A stretch of DNA of 64,000 nucleotides from Chionis minor (taxonomy: Eukaryota; Chordata; Aves; Charadriiformes; Chionididae). Position numbers and translations under genes: made by a program. Shown here piece after piece: positions 13,480 to 26,560 of the stretch; the stretch's first letter is position 1; every line of letters begins with the position of its first letter. The DNA lies in contig VZSF01005685.1 in the NCBI GenBank assembly GCA_013398295.1, positions 670,263 through 734,262 of the forward strand. Reading direction: 5' to 3'. The notes below the pieces were generated by a model, which did no database searches, was not told the DNA's origin, and was given only the letters and a program-made list of their open reading frames with translations.

Positions 13480-13790
13480 ATTTAATTTGCTCTTGCTAAT
13501 ATTTTATCCATGGTATTAGGTCATGTTTCCCTTTCCACTTGAAAGGCATCCTCAGCCTATTGGCAGCAGTGAAATTAATAGAGAAATCATTAGAAAGCGT
13601 AAGGCTCGGGCCGTGCAAATCGCACACCACAGAGGATTATTTCCAAACAATAAAATTAATTGGTGTCATCAGCCACAAGCAGAAACGCAGAGAGAGTTCG
13701 CATTAAAAAACATAGAGGATTATTGACAGCCCGTGCTTCCTCATACATAAAACATTTGATGGCATAATTTTATTTTATTATTTTCTATGC
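13480..13790. promoter_or_regulatory. AT-rich candidate conserved non-coding element
   Basis: About 300 bp with many homeodomain-type cores (TTAAT, ATTA), including AAAATTAATTGG beside GTCATCAGCC, a TATTGG (inverted CCAAT) and TATGCATG. It is free of CR1 and homopolymer repeats and is flanked by GC-rich sequence. This texture is typical of vertebrate intronic enhancers, but conservation was not tested, so the call is an inference. Confidence 0.3.
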
Positions 13791-15387
13791 ATGAAGGCTT
13801 TCCCTGCAGGGAGCTGCGGAGCAGAGCTGAGCCAGGCAGCAAGATGCCTCTGGGACAGTGACACCACAGCAACACCCCAGCTCTCGCCCACACGAGGAGG
13901 CTACAAATCACCCAAAAACCTGGTGGATTTGGTTGCATGGCTGAAGGCAGGATTAACCACACTGATTTTCAGAAGACAACCGCTCACCAGCCTTTTGCAA
14001 GTCAAGCCCTGCAAAGATGGGCTTTCCAGACCCAAATTTACTGGTTTCTTTTGGCCACCTGGGACTCAAGGACTTGCCTGTTGCAGGTGTTTCCAGAGAG
14101 TAAATCCCACAGCAAACTCCTTCACCCTGGCACAACCCGTGTTCATCTCCCGGACCCTGAAGCAAAGACCCTCCTGATCCTCCCAAGGTTCAGGTTTGGG
14201 TTCACAGCATCTTCCTTGGCTTTCCCATCACACTGGGGTCTGGCCCACTGGTGACCCACGGAAGCCACGCAAGCAAGATGTCCTGCTTTGGGGACAAACC
14301 ATATGCCTAAACCACGACACAAGAGCAGAGGATTTTGGCCCTAGCTACAGTATTTTCCCCAAAAAGTTTTTTAAAATGGCAGCAAACCAGCAAAGCCCAT
14401 ACACTTGAGAGAGGCAGATAAGGTCATCTGAGCTGAGCAAAGCAGAGTAAATACTAAAGTGCTGCCATCGCCGCGGTGGTGAAAAAAAAAAGCGAACGAT
14501 TAATTCAAAGTCTCGAGAAGGCATGTATGAATTTGTTTTGTTTCGGAAGAAAAAGAATAAATAGTAGCCTCAAGTCAGGATAATATTTATTCACATGCTT
14601 CACTTTGAAGTTCAGCCCCTGTCGACTTCACGTGGTGTGTGCACACACTAAACCTCCTCGAGAAGAGAGCTTTCCGAAACCGCAGCTCTGAGCAAGGAAA
14701 GGAAGAAAGGAAACTGTTCAAACCCAGGTATTTACGAAGCAAAATAAGCCTTGGCACCAGGGGAATTATCACCGTCCCTCCAAAACACAAAGAGGGATTT
14801 AAATGGCTTTATTCTTGCACCTCCCCCAGATGGGGCAGACCTGTAGAGCAGTTCTTTAGGTTCAGCGAACTAAATTTCATGGCAGGAAAAGCAAAACAAG
14901 AAGAGCCCAGGTAATCTCCAAGATAAATCCCCATTCCCTTAGTTCCTGCCGTAATGAGGGATTTCGCTATGCTGCCATTTCCTTCCTCACATCATTTGGA
15001 TGCATTTCCACACTTGCGTGAGTACCTGGAGAGCTTTAGGCAGGGAAACGGGCAGGAGCAGGGACACGTGGACAGGCGGGGACACGCTGGGGCTGGTGGC
15101 AACGCATCCGCAGGTGCAGCAAAGCCTTGGAAAACACCATTACATCCAGCACCCCCGCGGGAAGCTCCTTCCCAGCCCCACGCAGTAGGAGCTGCCTTTT
15201 GGAGACAGGAGCTTGTCTCCAAGACTTCTCTGCTTTCTTAAGTAATTCTGGATATTCTCCTTCCTTGACGCGTGTGCCTCGAGCGGAAACCACCAGCCCT
15301 GGGCTGGGTGACAGGGCGGCAGCTTTCTGCACCCAGCCTGGGCACCCGAGCTCCAAATTTCAGGTGAGGCTCCAAACAGCACGAGGT

Positions 15388-15406
15388 AAAAAAAAAAAAA
15401 AAAAAA
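15388..15406. repeat. Poly-A run (19 bases)
   Basis: Uninterrupted run of 19 A, 142 bp before an 18-T run at 15549-15566. Confidence 0.95.
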
Positions 15407-15548
15407 CCCACAAAGCAACAACCCAAAACTTTTATGGATTTCGCAAACATTTCATTGCAGGCTTGCTCAGCACACGACAAGGAGCAGAAAAGCAAACAGC
15501 CCTACCTTCTCCAAACAGAAGCACCATGAGGGTCACGCTGCAAAGAGA

Positions 15549-15566
15549 TTTTTTTTTTTTTTTTTT
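15549..15566. repeat. Poly-T run (18 bases)
   Basis: Run of 18 T followed by AA and a further 8 T. With the A run at 15388-15406 it could pair into a weak stem in RNA. Confidence 0.95.
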
Positions 15567-17480
15567 AATTTTTTTTCAAAATACTAAGTGCACCACAGGT
15601 AATCATTCTTCTGCTTCACCTGCTGTATTGCCCAGAATGCAAACACATGAGAAAGGAAAGTTTCCCTCTACATATCTTGTATCTCTTCCCTCTCTCCCTG
15701 GGTCCTCTGACCAGCTTTACTAAACACGCAGGTTAAACCAGGAAGCTAAATTACACCCTGCTGCCCTTCCTTAATGAACACAACCAGGCAATGTCTCTTA
15801 TCTGACCTTTCTTTTAGTTCGGCCACTCATATTTACAGTCATGCTTCATTTTTCCTTAAGTGTGCCCTTGTTATGGCATTAACTCGTTTATGTTTCAGAA
15901 GAGAATACAGTAAAGACGGATTTAATGGAGCTAGAAAAAGAATGGAGCAAAACCACAAAAATCCGAAGATCTGCTCATCGTTCAGACAGCTGACACAAAC
16001 AGGAACTCACTGCGACTAATTTTAATTGATCGCTACCTGTTTACAAGCCTTTCTGTGGTAAGACAGAGCTAGAGAAGTACCTGGGAGGAGAGAAGTGCCT
16101 GAAGTTAAATGTTTTTTGGCTGTTTTACACCCCTGTACCGCCCGGCGCGAACAGAAGCGCCTGTTGCAGATGGTGGTATGTGGAATCGCAACGTGGCAGA
16201 ATCCAACAGCTCCTGGGACTGGCACAGCCGAACCCTGCTTCCACAAAGCTTTCTCCAGTAACTCCCATTATCTGCTTCCAGGGCTTTTGGTGCTGCCCTT
16301 TCCCTGCGTTTTTGAAGGTCCCTGGCGCTGTGGAAACAAGAAGCCCAAAGCTGAGCATCCCTGGTCATGGACCATCCATCCCTGGCGTGTCCCTGGCTAG
16401 TTTCTCCTTAGCCTAGTCCAGGCCAGGTTTTCTTCACCTTCCCTCGCTTTTCAAATTCTCCCCCTATCAGGGTGAAAACTGATTAGCTGACAAAAAAATG
16501 CGATAAGGTGGAGAACGTTCAGGCTCTACTGCTCCTCTGAAGGGCAACTGTTCTTCTGTGAGCCATTGACCAAGAAGAGGCACATCAGAAGAAGCCAGGG
16601 GTGCGCCAAGAGCTCCTATGAGGGGAAATAAAACCTTTTCATGAGCCAGAAAAGGGCTGTGGAGGTGGGAGAGGCTGCCCACAGCCCCGGCGAGCCCCAC
16701 CACATCCGCAGAGGGGGGCTGAGCAGCACAGACGGAGCCTGGGAGACCCCTCTGCCGGGTGCTCTGCCAAGGAGCAGAGAGCACTGGGCTGTCACCACAC
16801 CACGGCTCTGTCCTCGCCACTGCCCAGCCTGGCCACCAGTCCCACCGGTCCCACGCAGGGGCTGACAGCCACGCCAACGGCAGCACGGAGCCGTTGGGAT
16901 GAATTTTGGTTCCCTGCCAGTTCAGTTCCTTTGTCAGTTCCTCTGACAAAGTCAACCAGGATCCAGCTAAGTGCCTCTGCAGCCCATAGTCTGTCCTGCA
17001 GGGAGGGTTCCTGGGAGGTTTCATGATAAAGGAGGACACTTCATGGTAGCCAAACCCACCAGGGCTTCAGCCAGCCCAGTGCCCAGGTCCTTTGCTGCAG
17101 GGAGCACAACCCACACGCAGCTCTGGGAAAAGCACCTCGCCAACCCACCCCTGCTCCTCTTTCCAGGCGCTGCTGGTCCAGATCCTGGGCTGAAAATGGA
17201 GGGGTGAGGGAAATCCAGGCAGAAGCAACCTGTAATTTCGCAGCACGAGTCTGCTGCGTGGAGCTACCACAAGCGCTCTGGAATCAGGAGATGTTCCAGA
17301 GCCACCCAGTCTCTAACGTTATGAAGAGGACCTCCTCTTTGGCATTTTTCTTATAGTTCCAGCCCTGGGAACCTTGCAATTACTTGCTAACTGAGCTTTC
17401 AGCTTTATTTTTCAAGGTTTTAGCCCCTCACAACTGCAGAAAGAGCCTGGAGCATTACTCAAGTGCTCCCTACTCACTTC

Positions 17481-17496
17481 AAAAAAAAAAAAAAAA
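17481..17496. repeat. Poly-A run (16 bases)
   Basis: Uninterrupted run of 16 A within unremarkable intronic sequence. Confidence 0.93.
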
Positions 17497-20400
17497 GGCC
17501 TCTAGAAACAAGCTGACAGCACTGTTGTTTTTAAAAGAAATAGCGCACTTTGAGATTACATCAGCCATACACCCCAAATTCTCTGCAACATCAGCAGATG
17601 AGGGCACAGGCAGACAAGAACATCGTGACACGACCACATGCAGGCAAGGAAGTACCACAACCATCCCTCTTCCAAGCGGGGTCCAGAGCTCGACCTGCCC
17701 AAAATCCTCAGCCCCAAAACCCTCCTGGCAAGCCCTTCCCTGAGCTACCAGCTGAGCTTCTGCTCTCAGAGCCTTGCACCCACAGCCATCCCTGGCCATC
17801 CCAGTTTACCCCCAAAAAATTGCATCTGGCAGCTCATCAGGAGAAACAGCACTGAAAACACACACCACCAGCGGGACCCCAGCAGACAAGTGTTAACCCT
17901 TCATCCTCCCCCAAATCCCTCATTTTTCTTCACTTTTTCATCTCCCATTGGCATTTGCAATCTCCAGCCATCGCCGTACCGAGCGTGTCCCAGTTTGCCT
18001 GGGAAAGCTGGAGGAGAAGTTGTGATCCCAGGACGGGCTGAACGGGGCCGGCGCTAATGGCGAGACTGCAGTGAGGGGAAATTTCATCAATGCACAAATG
18101 GAATTTGCCAAGAGGCATTTTAGGAGTCAATTCTTCACACTCCAGTAATTAGAACAATATTGCGAACAAAGGTGAGGGGGAGGGCGGGAGGCGGCCGCGC
18201 ACCTTGGGACTCCGCTGATGGGGGAAACGGGCTGAGCAAACAAACAGAGTCAAGCGAGGCCTCAAGGCAAGAGCCCTTCACATGGCTCCCCACAGGCTGG
18301 ATTCCAACCAAAAGTTTATCCACTTCCCAACTGTAGATTTTTTTTTTTTCCCCTACGCGTGCATGTTTTTAAATAAAATTTCGTATTTAGTCAAATATGG
18401 GCCAATGACCCTGACACAACTTCCTTCTTTACCTCAGAAATGCCATTAAGGTCAACAGAGATTTTTTTTTTCCCCTTCCAGGCCAATATATTCAATTCAA
18501 GGTCCTGCTACAAGCTCCTCCAGTGACCAATAAATCTCCGTGTGTGATCTAAGACACCATAAAAGTCTAATCCCATTGAGCGCTCGGTCCCAAAAATCAG
18601 ATTCCTGCAGAGGAGCTGTCTTCTAGGTCTACAAAAATCAGAACACCCCAAATTGTTGCATTAGCTGAAAATGCTTAAAATTCACCTCCCATCCAGCACC
18701 TACTATGACGGGACGAAACATCCCAGCTGAAAAACGACAATGAGACCGAACAGACCTACAAGCTGGTGGATCCCTCTCTAACACCTCCCTGGCCGCTGGA
18801 GCTGCCTCTCCAGGGAATTGGTGGACTCCATTTGCTGCTGCTCTTCAGCGTCCCACGTCGGTGCGCCCATACCCAGCGCCCTCGCAGCCTGCTTCGCTGC
18901 GGTATGGCCAGGAGTCCAAAAATCATTTTTAAAGAAAAATTAATTTGCTGGGCAAATCTAGCTTCTGCCAAGACAGCCCGGGAGCAGAACTGATGTGTGG
19001 GGTTCAAGTCAGACTGACGCTGCACAATGGTTATTCAGATCTGCTGGAAGTGGGACTCGGCCAGTTCAATTCACATCTCCAACCAACTGTGATCTCAGCT
19101 CCGCTTCTGGAGCACAGAGGTCCTTTTGATAAATCTCTACGTACAGGGACTAAAGCACTATTTCCGCATGAAAGAAATATATTCGATTTCTTTTTTTTTT
19201 TCAATAATCTTTACAGTCCACTGGCTTGGAAGACCACGTTTCTCCTTCCCCTCAGAGAGCTGTTGCACCCCATCAGGCTCAGGTACGTCGCTGGGACAGC
19301 AGACAGCAACGCTCCGGAGCACCATGTCCCACACCCCGGCTCTCCAAGCACGTCTTTGAAATTAGTCCTCCAGCACAAGCTCCAGCTGCTTCTGTCTTTT
19401 GCCTGTGCCCAGAGGAGACCAGGGTGCCACAGGAACACCCCCAACATCACACCCCAGCACTTGCACCCAAAACCCTCCCAGGCTCCCCAGCTCTGATTTA
19501 ATTCTCAGCACACGCTCGTAGCACCGACACCAAAAGGTCTGTGTATGGGGGACAATCTTTCCTTCAGAAAACTCTACAAACCTTTTCTTTGTCAAAGCTC
19601 CGCTTTTGCAACAGTTCTCTCCATACGTATATTTTAAATTAGATGCACAATACCATGAAAGATAGAAGAGTGGGCCATTATTCTGTGCGTTAGCAACACC
19701 CGTTGCATCTCCATGGACCCTTCAATGCAAATAGCTGTGGAACGGTCTCCCTGCCCGTATGGGTAATTAACTGTCTTCAACAAGATGACTTGAAGGATGA
19801 GGGACAGCAGCAGGTCAGGGGACAGGACTGCTGGGTCTGTCGCTGCTCCACCATCACAGTTCTGCAGGGCCTGGACAAAGTGCTGCTTCTTGGGCCAAAC
19901 CTACGCCAAGTCCTCAGGCAACACAGACTCCACACGTTGTGTAAATTCTCCTCTCTGCTCCGTCACATTCCGGCTTCAGCCTGTGGAGCGTCAGGCTGCA
20001 GCTTTGAGACTCTTCATGTGCTTCAAGTCCGATAGATGCTCCAGAGCTGCCCCAAGCCAGGGTGACCTTGGAAGTGGCAAGCGGAAGAGGTGGAGAGCTG
20101 GAAAGCAGCTCTCCCACATGGCAGGAGTTGCGGAGAAGGTGCTTTTCGTCAGAGGCTTGCATGAACATTAAGACAAAAAGATGAAGCCTTTCCCTAGGAT
20201 TAGGATGGGAAACACCATCATCCCGAGCCCCAGAAGAACATGCAAACTGCTGGCTCCGATTTACGTGTTACTTCCAACCCATTTGCACATCACTTCTTCC
20301 CCTGAAGTATTAACCACGTTTTCCAAAACTTCAGTAACAGGCTGTGAAATCCCCACCATCTGTCAGCCAGGGAGAAATCTCCACCACAGATAAATCAGCC

Positions 20401-21115
20401 TCTCCCACACAAGCCTTACTCATTAGTAGGAATGACTGCAAACATCTACCAAGTCCACGCTGGCTCAAAAATTCCTCAAATTACTTACAACAGGCCCGGA
20501 ATAGAAAACCTTGACAAATGCGACTAAGTGCGGTGTGTCCACATCATTAGCTTTACCCAGGGTGCATTAAGGCTGCTTTCTTGCTACCGCGATTATGCTT
20601 TAATACTTAATTAGTAAGAAGAGAACGATGTCGAAGAGGAGAATGTCTCACTTAGGCGCAACACCATTAAGACCAAGAGCGTAAATGAACCAGCGGCAGC
20701 ATCACCATCTGCGGCTCATTAACTGGAGCAGCAAGGCAGGGAGCGGAGCGAGCGCCACGGTCCCAGGGCAGGTACGGACGGCAAAGGGCTCCGCAGCCGC
20801 GCTCCCCGCAGTCCCCCATCTCCCATCGGGCACCGGGTCTGGAGCCAGGCAAGGAAAGGTCGGCATGGGCTGGAAAATACGAAGGCGTCTGCTCCCAAGA
20901 GTAACGCTCACACTTTTCCAAAGGGAAAGTGATACTCGAGATAATTACACAACCCTTACACAGATGGTTTTCAGATGTCTTGGTCATCCCAGCATCACCT
21001 GGGATGTTTAGAGAGAAGATTTTGGAAACTCGAAGCAAATTGCTGCCTGCGAGCACTGCAGATGCAGGGATATGGCCTGGCTCCCTGTCTGCTGCACCCA
21101 GCACAGCCCCTGCAC

Positions 21116-21147
21116 ACGGACGGACGGATGGACAGACCGACCGACCT
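21116..21147 (+). repeat. Degenerate tetranucleotide tract (ACGG/ACCG-like, 8 units)
   Basis: Reads as eight 4-bp units: ACGG three times, then ATGG, ACAG, ACCG twice and ACCT. It is too short and too varied to be an active microsatellite. Confidence 0.7.
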
Positions 21148-23390
21148 AACGCCCGGCAGCGCCAGGATATTTCTCACGGAGTTTTCCAGCCCTCTCCATC
21201 CCTCGCGTGTGTGTAACACCAGCACCACCGCACCCAGCCTGCAGCCGGCAGGTGGGAGGAACCCCCAATGTACAGGGAGTTTGTGAAGAAATATTTCATT
21301 TATGAAGGAAAAGGCGAGGGGAAAAACACCACAACCCACCCTATCTGGAAGCCCTCCAAGAACAAACAAGCAGCCCATTCTGGCAGCCAGTGGAACAAAA
21401 TAGTCTGAGATGGTTTTCTCTTCCTCCCCACCCCCCCCAGCCTTTAACTTTCCCCCACAGAGAAGTGTGGGAGGGAGACGAGAAGTCTCCCCGCATCGTC
21501 CCGGGTGAGGGTAGCCCCAGTTTCGGAAGCTGTCCCTGCAGGAGGACAGGACCAAACACTGGAGACTCAGAGGAGACGGAGGCTGGGAGACAGATGGGAA
21601 TGCGACAGGCAAACGTCACTGAGACCACGCTCCGCTGAGACGCGGAGGTTTCAACACAGGTTTGGGGGTTTTTTTGTGTGGGCTGTTTATTTGCTGTGAA
21701 ACATTAACATTTCCCTTCCAATAAGTGACTGTGCAAACACAGAACACGGACCTAACAGGAGCCCGGCAGAGCCCATCTCCCCCCCCAAGCACCCCAGTCC
21801 TGGCAGCTCTCCTGGGACACGGGACACCCAGGCTCCTCTTGGCACCCGGAGGGTTGTGTCCAGGTGCGATATTTCACTGGGCTAACTTGTACCAACTCTC
21901 CTCTGCCCCAAGAGGAATCACAATTCCCAAGAGAAGCTCTTTCTCCCATCCCCACTGTTTTTCTTTCTGATTCACAGGGAAGATGCTGAGAACTACACCC
22001 CGAGTACTGGGGTTTGTGGAGTTTGGCCATGCCAGTATTTTCAGGCTGACAGTTTCACTTTTTGCCCCTTCCACTAAAGCAGGGTTACACCCACACGTTA
22101 ATCTGTTTCAAGAACTGTTAATTATTCTTTGTAACCAAAGCCTTTGGCCTTGGGACAGCAGCATCATCAGATACTGCAGTTCCAAGAGGCTGGGAAATCT
22201 GCAGAAGATTTTAGTGAAGAAATAGAAGAGCTCACTGCAAAATAAAAAAATCCTGTTATTCCAAGACTTCCTTAAGTGATATTACCTGGGATGTATTTCC
22301 TTCTGTTCCCAAAGCATGCGCACACTGAACAGTTAAGCTCAAGCAATGGCAAATCCACTAATTGAGCACCAAGACATACAAAGACTGACTTTGCCTGTTG
22401 ACATCTTTCAGTCACGATGATGCTCACTGGATCATTTAGGTCTCAAACACCTGACAACATAATAAAGGAAAAACATCAACGGGTTCAAACTGGGAAAACA
22501 GACATTTTTCAAATATGCAAAAACTGCTGGGTCACCCGTAAGAGCCTGGCTTCTTCCCACTCCCTTTTTTTGGGACACAGGCTGGTAAATGTTTTACCAC
22601 TCACAGGTTTTGCAAGGAAAAGAGAAAAAAAAAAGAAAATCCTTCTTCCCTCAAGTCTTGTCTAAAATTACTGCAAGGAGACCTCAGACAAATCAAGAAG
22701 TTAAAGGGAAATCAATTTCATACACATTAAGGATATGCATTTATCCATGTCCTGATCAATACCTCGATTCCTTGCACGTTAAAACACTTCAATTGCAATT
22801 TAAGGCCCAACAGCAGAATTCTCCCATCCAGAGTATGGGAGTTACGAAAGATCCTGCCCATACTTGTTTGATCTGAAACATAATCCCACTTAATATGACC
22901 CCTTGGAAAAATACTGGGGAAAGNCAGAATTAACATTTCAGTTCCACTGAGAAGCTGCACATTTATAAACAGATCAGATTTGTACGTAGGGGAGAGAGGA
23001 AGGGGAAGGAGTGGAGATAATTTGCCACAGGACAGCTGAAAACTTCTGCTGCAGTGAACACCCAAGGGCCACCAGCGCCAGTGCCCAGCTCCTCCTCCAG
23101 CCCAGGAGCCGCATGCTGGGACGTGGCATTTTCATCTGCCCCATTCAGACCGTGGGCTCCCGAGCCCGTGGTGGGTGCAAGACTCACAACCCCATGTGCA
23201 TGTCCCAAAGACCTCACAGCACCTCTCCTCCACGCTCCCACAAGTCAGAGAAGCTTTACAAACGGTTGGTAACTCCACTGCGGTGTTCACTCGTAAGGGT
23301 CCGCGCCTGCTCAGCGATGCACAAAGTCCTCGGCAAGGAGCTGAGCTTCTCACCGGGAAAGGCTCAAGGGGTGTCCAGCCGACCCAAAGC

Positions 23391-23850
23391 CATGGACCTA
23401 TTGTAGCAGGGCCAGAGGAGGCCACGATGATCCGAGGGCTGGAGCCCCTCTGCTGTGAGGACAGGCTGGAAAAGTTGAGGGAGTTCATCCTGGAGAAGAG
23501 AAGGTTCCGGGGAGACCTTAGAGCCCCTTCCAGTCCCTAAAGGGTCTCCAGGAAAGCTGGGGAGGTACTCTGGATCAGGGAGTGGAGTCACAGGATGAGG
23601 GTGAATGGTTTTAAACTGGAAGAGGAGAGATTTAGATGATATATTAGGCAGAAATTTTTCACTGTGAGGGTGGTGAGCCCCTGGCCCAGGTTGCCCAGAG
23701 AAGCTGTGGCTGCCCCATCCCTGGAGGTTCAAGGCCAGGTTGGACGGGGCTTGGAGCAACCTGGTCTGGTGGGAGGTGTCCCTGCCCAGGGCAGGGGGTG
23801 GGAACTGGATGGTCTTTAAGGTCCCTTCCAACCCAAACCATTCCATGATT
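23391..23850 (+). mobile_element. CR1 LINE 3' fragment, plus strand
   Basis: It starts at CATGGACCTATTGTAGC, continues with GGGCTGGAGCCCCTCTGC, CTGGAGAAGAGAAGG, TTCACTGTGAGGGTGG and TTGCCCAGAGAAGCTG, and ends GGTCCCTTCCAACCC with CCATTCCATGATT, the typical CR1 3' end with one octamer. It is 5'-truncated at about 460 bp. It is in the opposite orientation to its close relative at 11265-11857 and antisense to VAV2. Confidence 0.96.
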
Positions 23851-25516
23851 GCTCTGGACCAAGGAACTGCAGGGATGTGTCTGATGCTGTAAAAGCATTT
23901 CTTGACAGAGAACCCAGCCCCGATAACCAGAGACCTTGGCCGAATGAGGGTATCTGCTTCCAGCCGTGCAACATCTCACCAGCCCTAGGACCACAAAATA
24001 TGCCAATATGGCCCTTCTGGACATTAACTGCGACAGGCAGCTAGGAAGATTCACAGTCCACTAGGTATTTCAGGGCAATACTCATAGCCGAGCAGGGAGG
24101 AGTTTCCAGGACTTGGAGCCTAAAAATGTACATTACTAGAGGTGTGGCAACACCTAACACATCTCTCAGAGCAAAAACCGCCCTGGTGACAGTCCTGCGT
24201 GCAGCACGGCGCTACGCAGCAGAAAGCACCGTCTGTTACACGCTTGACTAGCTGCAGAAATTTGTCATTCATCTGCCCTGTGTTTTAGGGAAGTTCAGTG
24301 TCAGGGTTTCCTGTACATACTTTTAGCGTTCTGGCTGAAAACATCTGCTGGACACACCGCACCTGCTAAGGCCGCCCCCTGTGAACCGCAGCTCATGTCC
24401 TCGTGGGTGCCCGAGAGCATGAGGGTGGGGAGAGGCGTCCCTGCATCACACCACGTCCCACAGCATCACCTCAGACCAACCCACACCACGGGAGCAACGG
24501 GGCAATACAGAGCTGGGTAGGGATGGACCACAAGACAAACGGCCCCAAATGAACCCTCAAAGCTTGCAAAGGTGGTGGCGGTGGAAACAAAAAACCACCC
24601 ACCCAACCCATGCTGTTCCAGCCTGCTTTTGCCATTCGTAGTGCTCATTCCAATATCCAGGTCCCCAGTATAATTACAGCAAGGCCATTTAAAACACGGG
24701 TGGCCAAACACCGCTGACCTCAGGCCAGCTGAGCAAGGTGCCAGCCAGCACGGGGGGGACCAAACATCACCCGCAGCAATAGGGGAGTTAATCATCTACT
24801 GGCAAGTGGTGACATCCCTGACGGCCGGGCTGCCCTCCCCACGCTCTCATGCGCTTCCCAGAACTGGGGCTTCTCCCTCGGGCAAGGACCTGCCACGACC
24901 AAGGGCTCTGGGCAAAACCCTGCGGGCGGCAGCGAAGCTGCACGTGAATTTTCAGCATGTTGGCGAAGCGCTTTGGTGGCTTCCGAGAAGTGCTGGGGTG
25001 GTCCATAAGGCACAGGATGGCCCTGCAGGAGCCGCGCTGCTCTGGCTCAGGACACGGAGGGCAGCGCAAGGGACAGTGTGGGCACTCACACTGGTGGTCC
25101 TTCTTTGGTGGAGACAACTTCATGGCAAGCACTGAGTTAAGCAGGTCCCTGGTTTCTTGCATGCAATCACACACACATACACACCTCCCTCTCTTTGCAG
25201 GCCACGTACTCTACTGCTCTCTTGGGAATTAAAGTCAAAAAGAAATAATAAAATAAAAAAATTACACATGCCCTTCTTTTTGGAGAATTCTTCTCAATTC
25301 CCACCCTGCTGGCTGCACATGCGCCGTGCCAATTAGCCAGTTACACAGCGATTAGGAGCGTCTTCATCTGCGACAGGATGCCTTTCCCAACACACATCCA
25401 ACCGCCGCGGAGCCGCCAGCTGAGGCTCGGGCACAGAGGGACACAGCAAGGGAAAGTCTGTCCGGCTGCCCGGCCCCCCGGGGGGTTTGTAAATGAAGAG
25501 GCTGGGAGGCACAGCT

Positions 25517-25583
25517 GGGGATGGGATGGGATGGGATGGGATGGGATGGGATGGGATGGGATGGGATGGGATGGGATGGGATG
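25517..25583 (+). repeat. Pentanucleotide microsatellite (ATGGG)12
   Basis: Twelve perfect ATGGG units fill 25521-25580, with GGGG before and ATG after. Every unit carries a G triplet separated by two bases, so the plus strand can form stacked G-quadruplexes. The plus strand is the template for VAV2, so the transcript would carry the CCCAT complement. Perfect units suggest a young, length-variable locus. Confidence 0.97.
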
Positions 25584-25960
25584 CTCTAACGCTCCTCTCC
25601 GCTACCGGCCTACATCACTTCACGCACTCAGCGGTACACACAGAAAAATGCACCACTTTTAATTTGTTCTTGGCTACAAGATGTCAGGAGGCAAGGGGGA
25701 AAAAACAAAAAGCCAAAAAGTCAAGAATGGGAGAAGCAGAGCTGCTCCCACCCATCAGCTTGCTCTGTTATGGCACCAAAATGCAGTCATTTCCCCGAAT
25801 CCTTGCAATTTTCAACTACCTATATTATTTCATATACATCTCCCCCTTCTCCCCTTTATACACTCCAATTACGTTAAAAAGGCATGCTTTAAAATGCTGC
25901 TGTAGGGATATGGACTTGTACGTGAAGTTAGAGATGAGGGAGGGAGGGGAATTCTCAGCA

Positions 25961-25990
25961 GAGAAACAGAGAGAAACAGAGAGAAACACA
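25961..25990 (+). repeat. Short tandem repeat, 10-bp unit GAGAAACAGA x3
   Basis: Three consecutive 10-bp units; the third ends ACACA instead of ACAGA. Confidence 0.9.
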
Positions 25991-26099
25991 AACCACCAAC
26001 TCTCAGTTGTTAATCCCTTAAATAATTCTGACAAAGCTCCCCACCCTCCTATCTGAAAACAGGCAGGAAACTCCGTTTTCTGACGCTCTGGCAAGAGGG

Positions 26100-26560
26100 T
26101 GGTGTGTGCCGGCGTGTGTCTGCGCGTGTGCCAGAGAGGGACGGGGGGACGACAGCAGTCGAGCCCCTCCGTGGCGCTCTCAGCGCCCGATCCCCGTGGC
26201 CGGCGAGGTGGGACCTCTCGTTTTGCAGGTTCTCCAGGCACAGGCTGGGGACAAACCTGCAACAGCACCTGGTGAGGACAGCCCGACTCTCCCCAGGGCT
26301 TCCCAAGAGCGCTCCGCATGGACACAGGCATGAAGGAGGAGACACGTCGACGCCAAGAATGATCCTGAAGAGCGAGTGCTTTACGCAGGGCACCCATCAC
26401 TAACTCTGACAGCACCAGCACATCCCCGCTCCGGTGTCTCCTCTCCCACCAGCGAGGCGGCTCTTGCCGCAGCCGCTGGAGCGTGCCGCGCTCAGGGCCG
26501 CCCTCCCGCCGCACGTCTCCTCCCCGGCGCTGCAGACATGCAAGACAAGCTATGTACAAG
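26100..26560. promoter_or_regulatory. CpG-rich patch
   Basis: CpG dinucleotides are frequent in 26100-26220 and 26450-26530, with a CpG-poor gap near 26220-26280. It lies about 4 kb downstream of the VAV2 exon. It could be an intragenic regulatory element or simply locally high GC; no TATA box, initiator or exon is apparent. Confidence 0.25.

Larger units (their letters stand above)
11858..23390. other. Intronic sequence between CR1 copies, no gene supported
   Basis: About 11.5 kb without a recognisable exon. It holds poly-A or poly-T runs at 15388-15406, 15549-15566 and 17481-17496, a short degenerate tetranucleotide tract at 21116-21147, one undetermined base at 22924, and an AT-rich block at 13480-13790 with several TAAT and ATTA cores that looks more constrained than its surroundings. 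Open frames of up to about 205 codons (minus strand, 20995-21612) have no recognisable domain. Confidence 0.6.

Noticed and set aside
23364..23846. 160-codon minus-strand open frame
   Set aside because: It is the antisense of the CR1 copy at 23391-23850; the frame is an accident of CR1 composition.
25160..25190. CA dinucleotide repeat
   Set aside because: Only about eight imperfect CA units interrupted by T; too short to list as a microsatellite.
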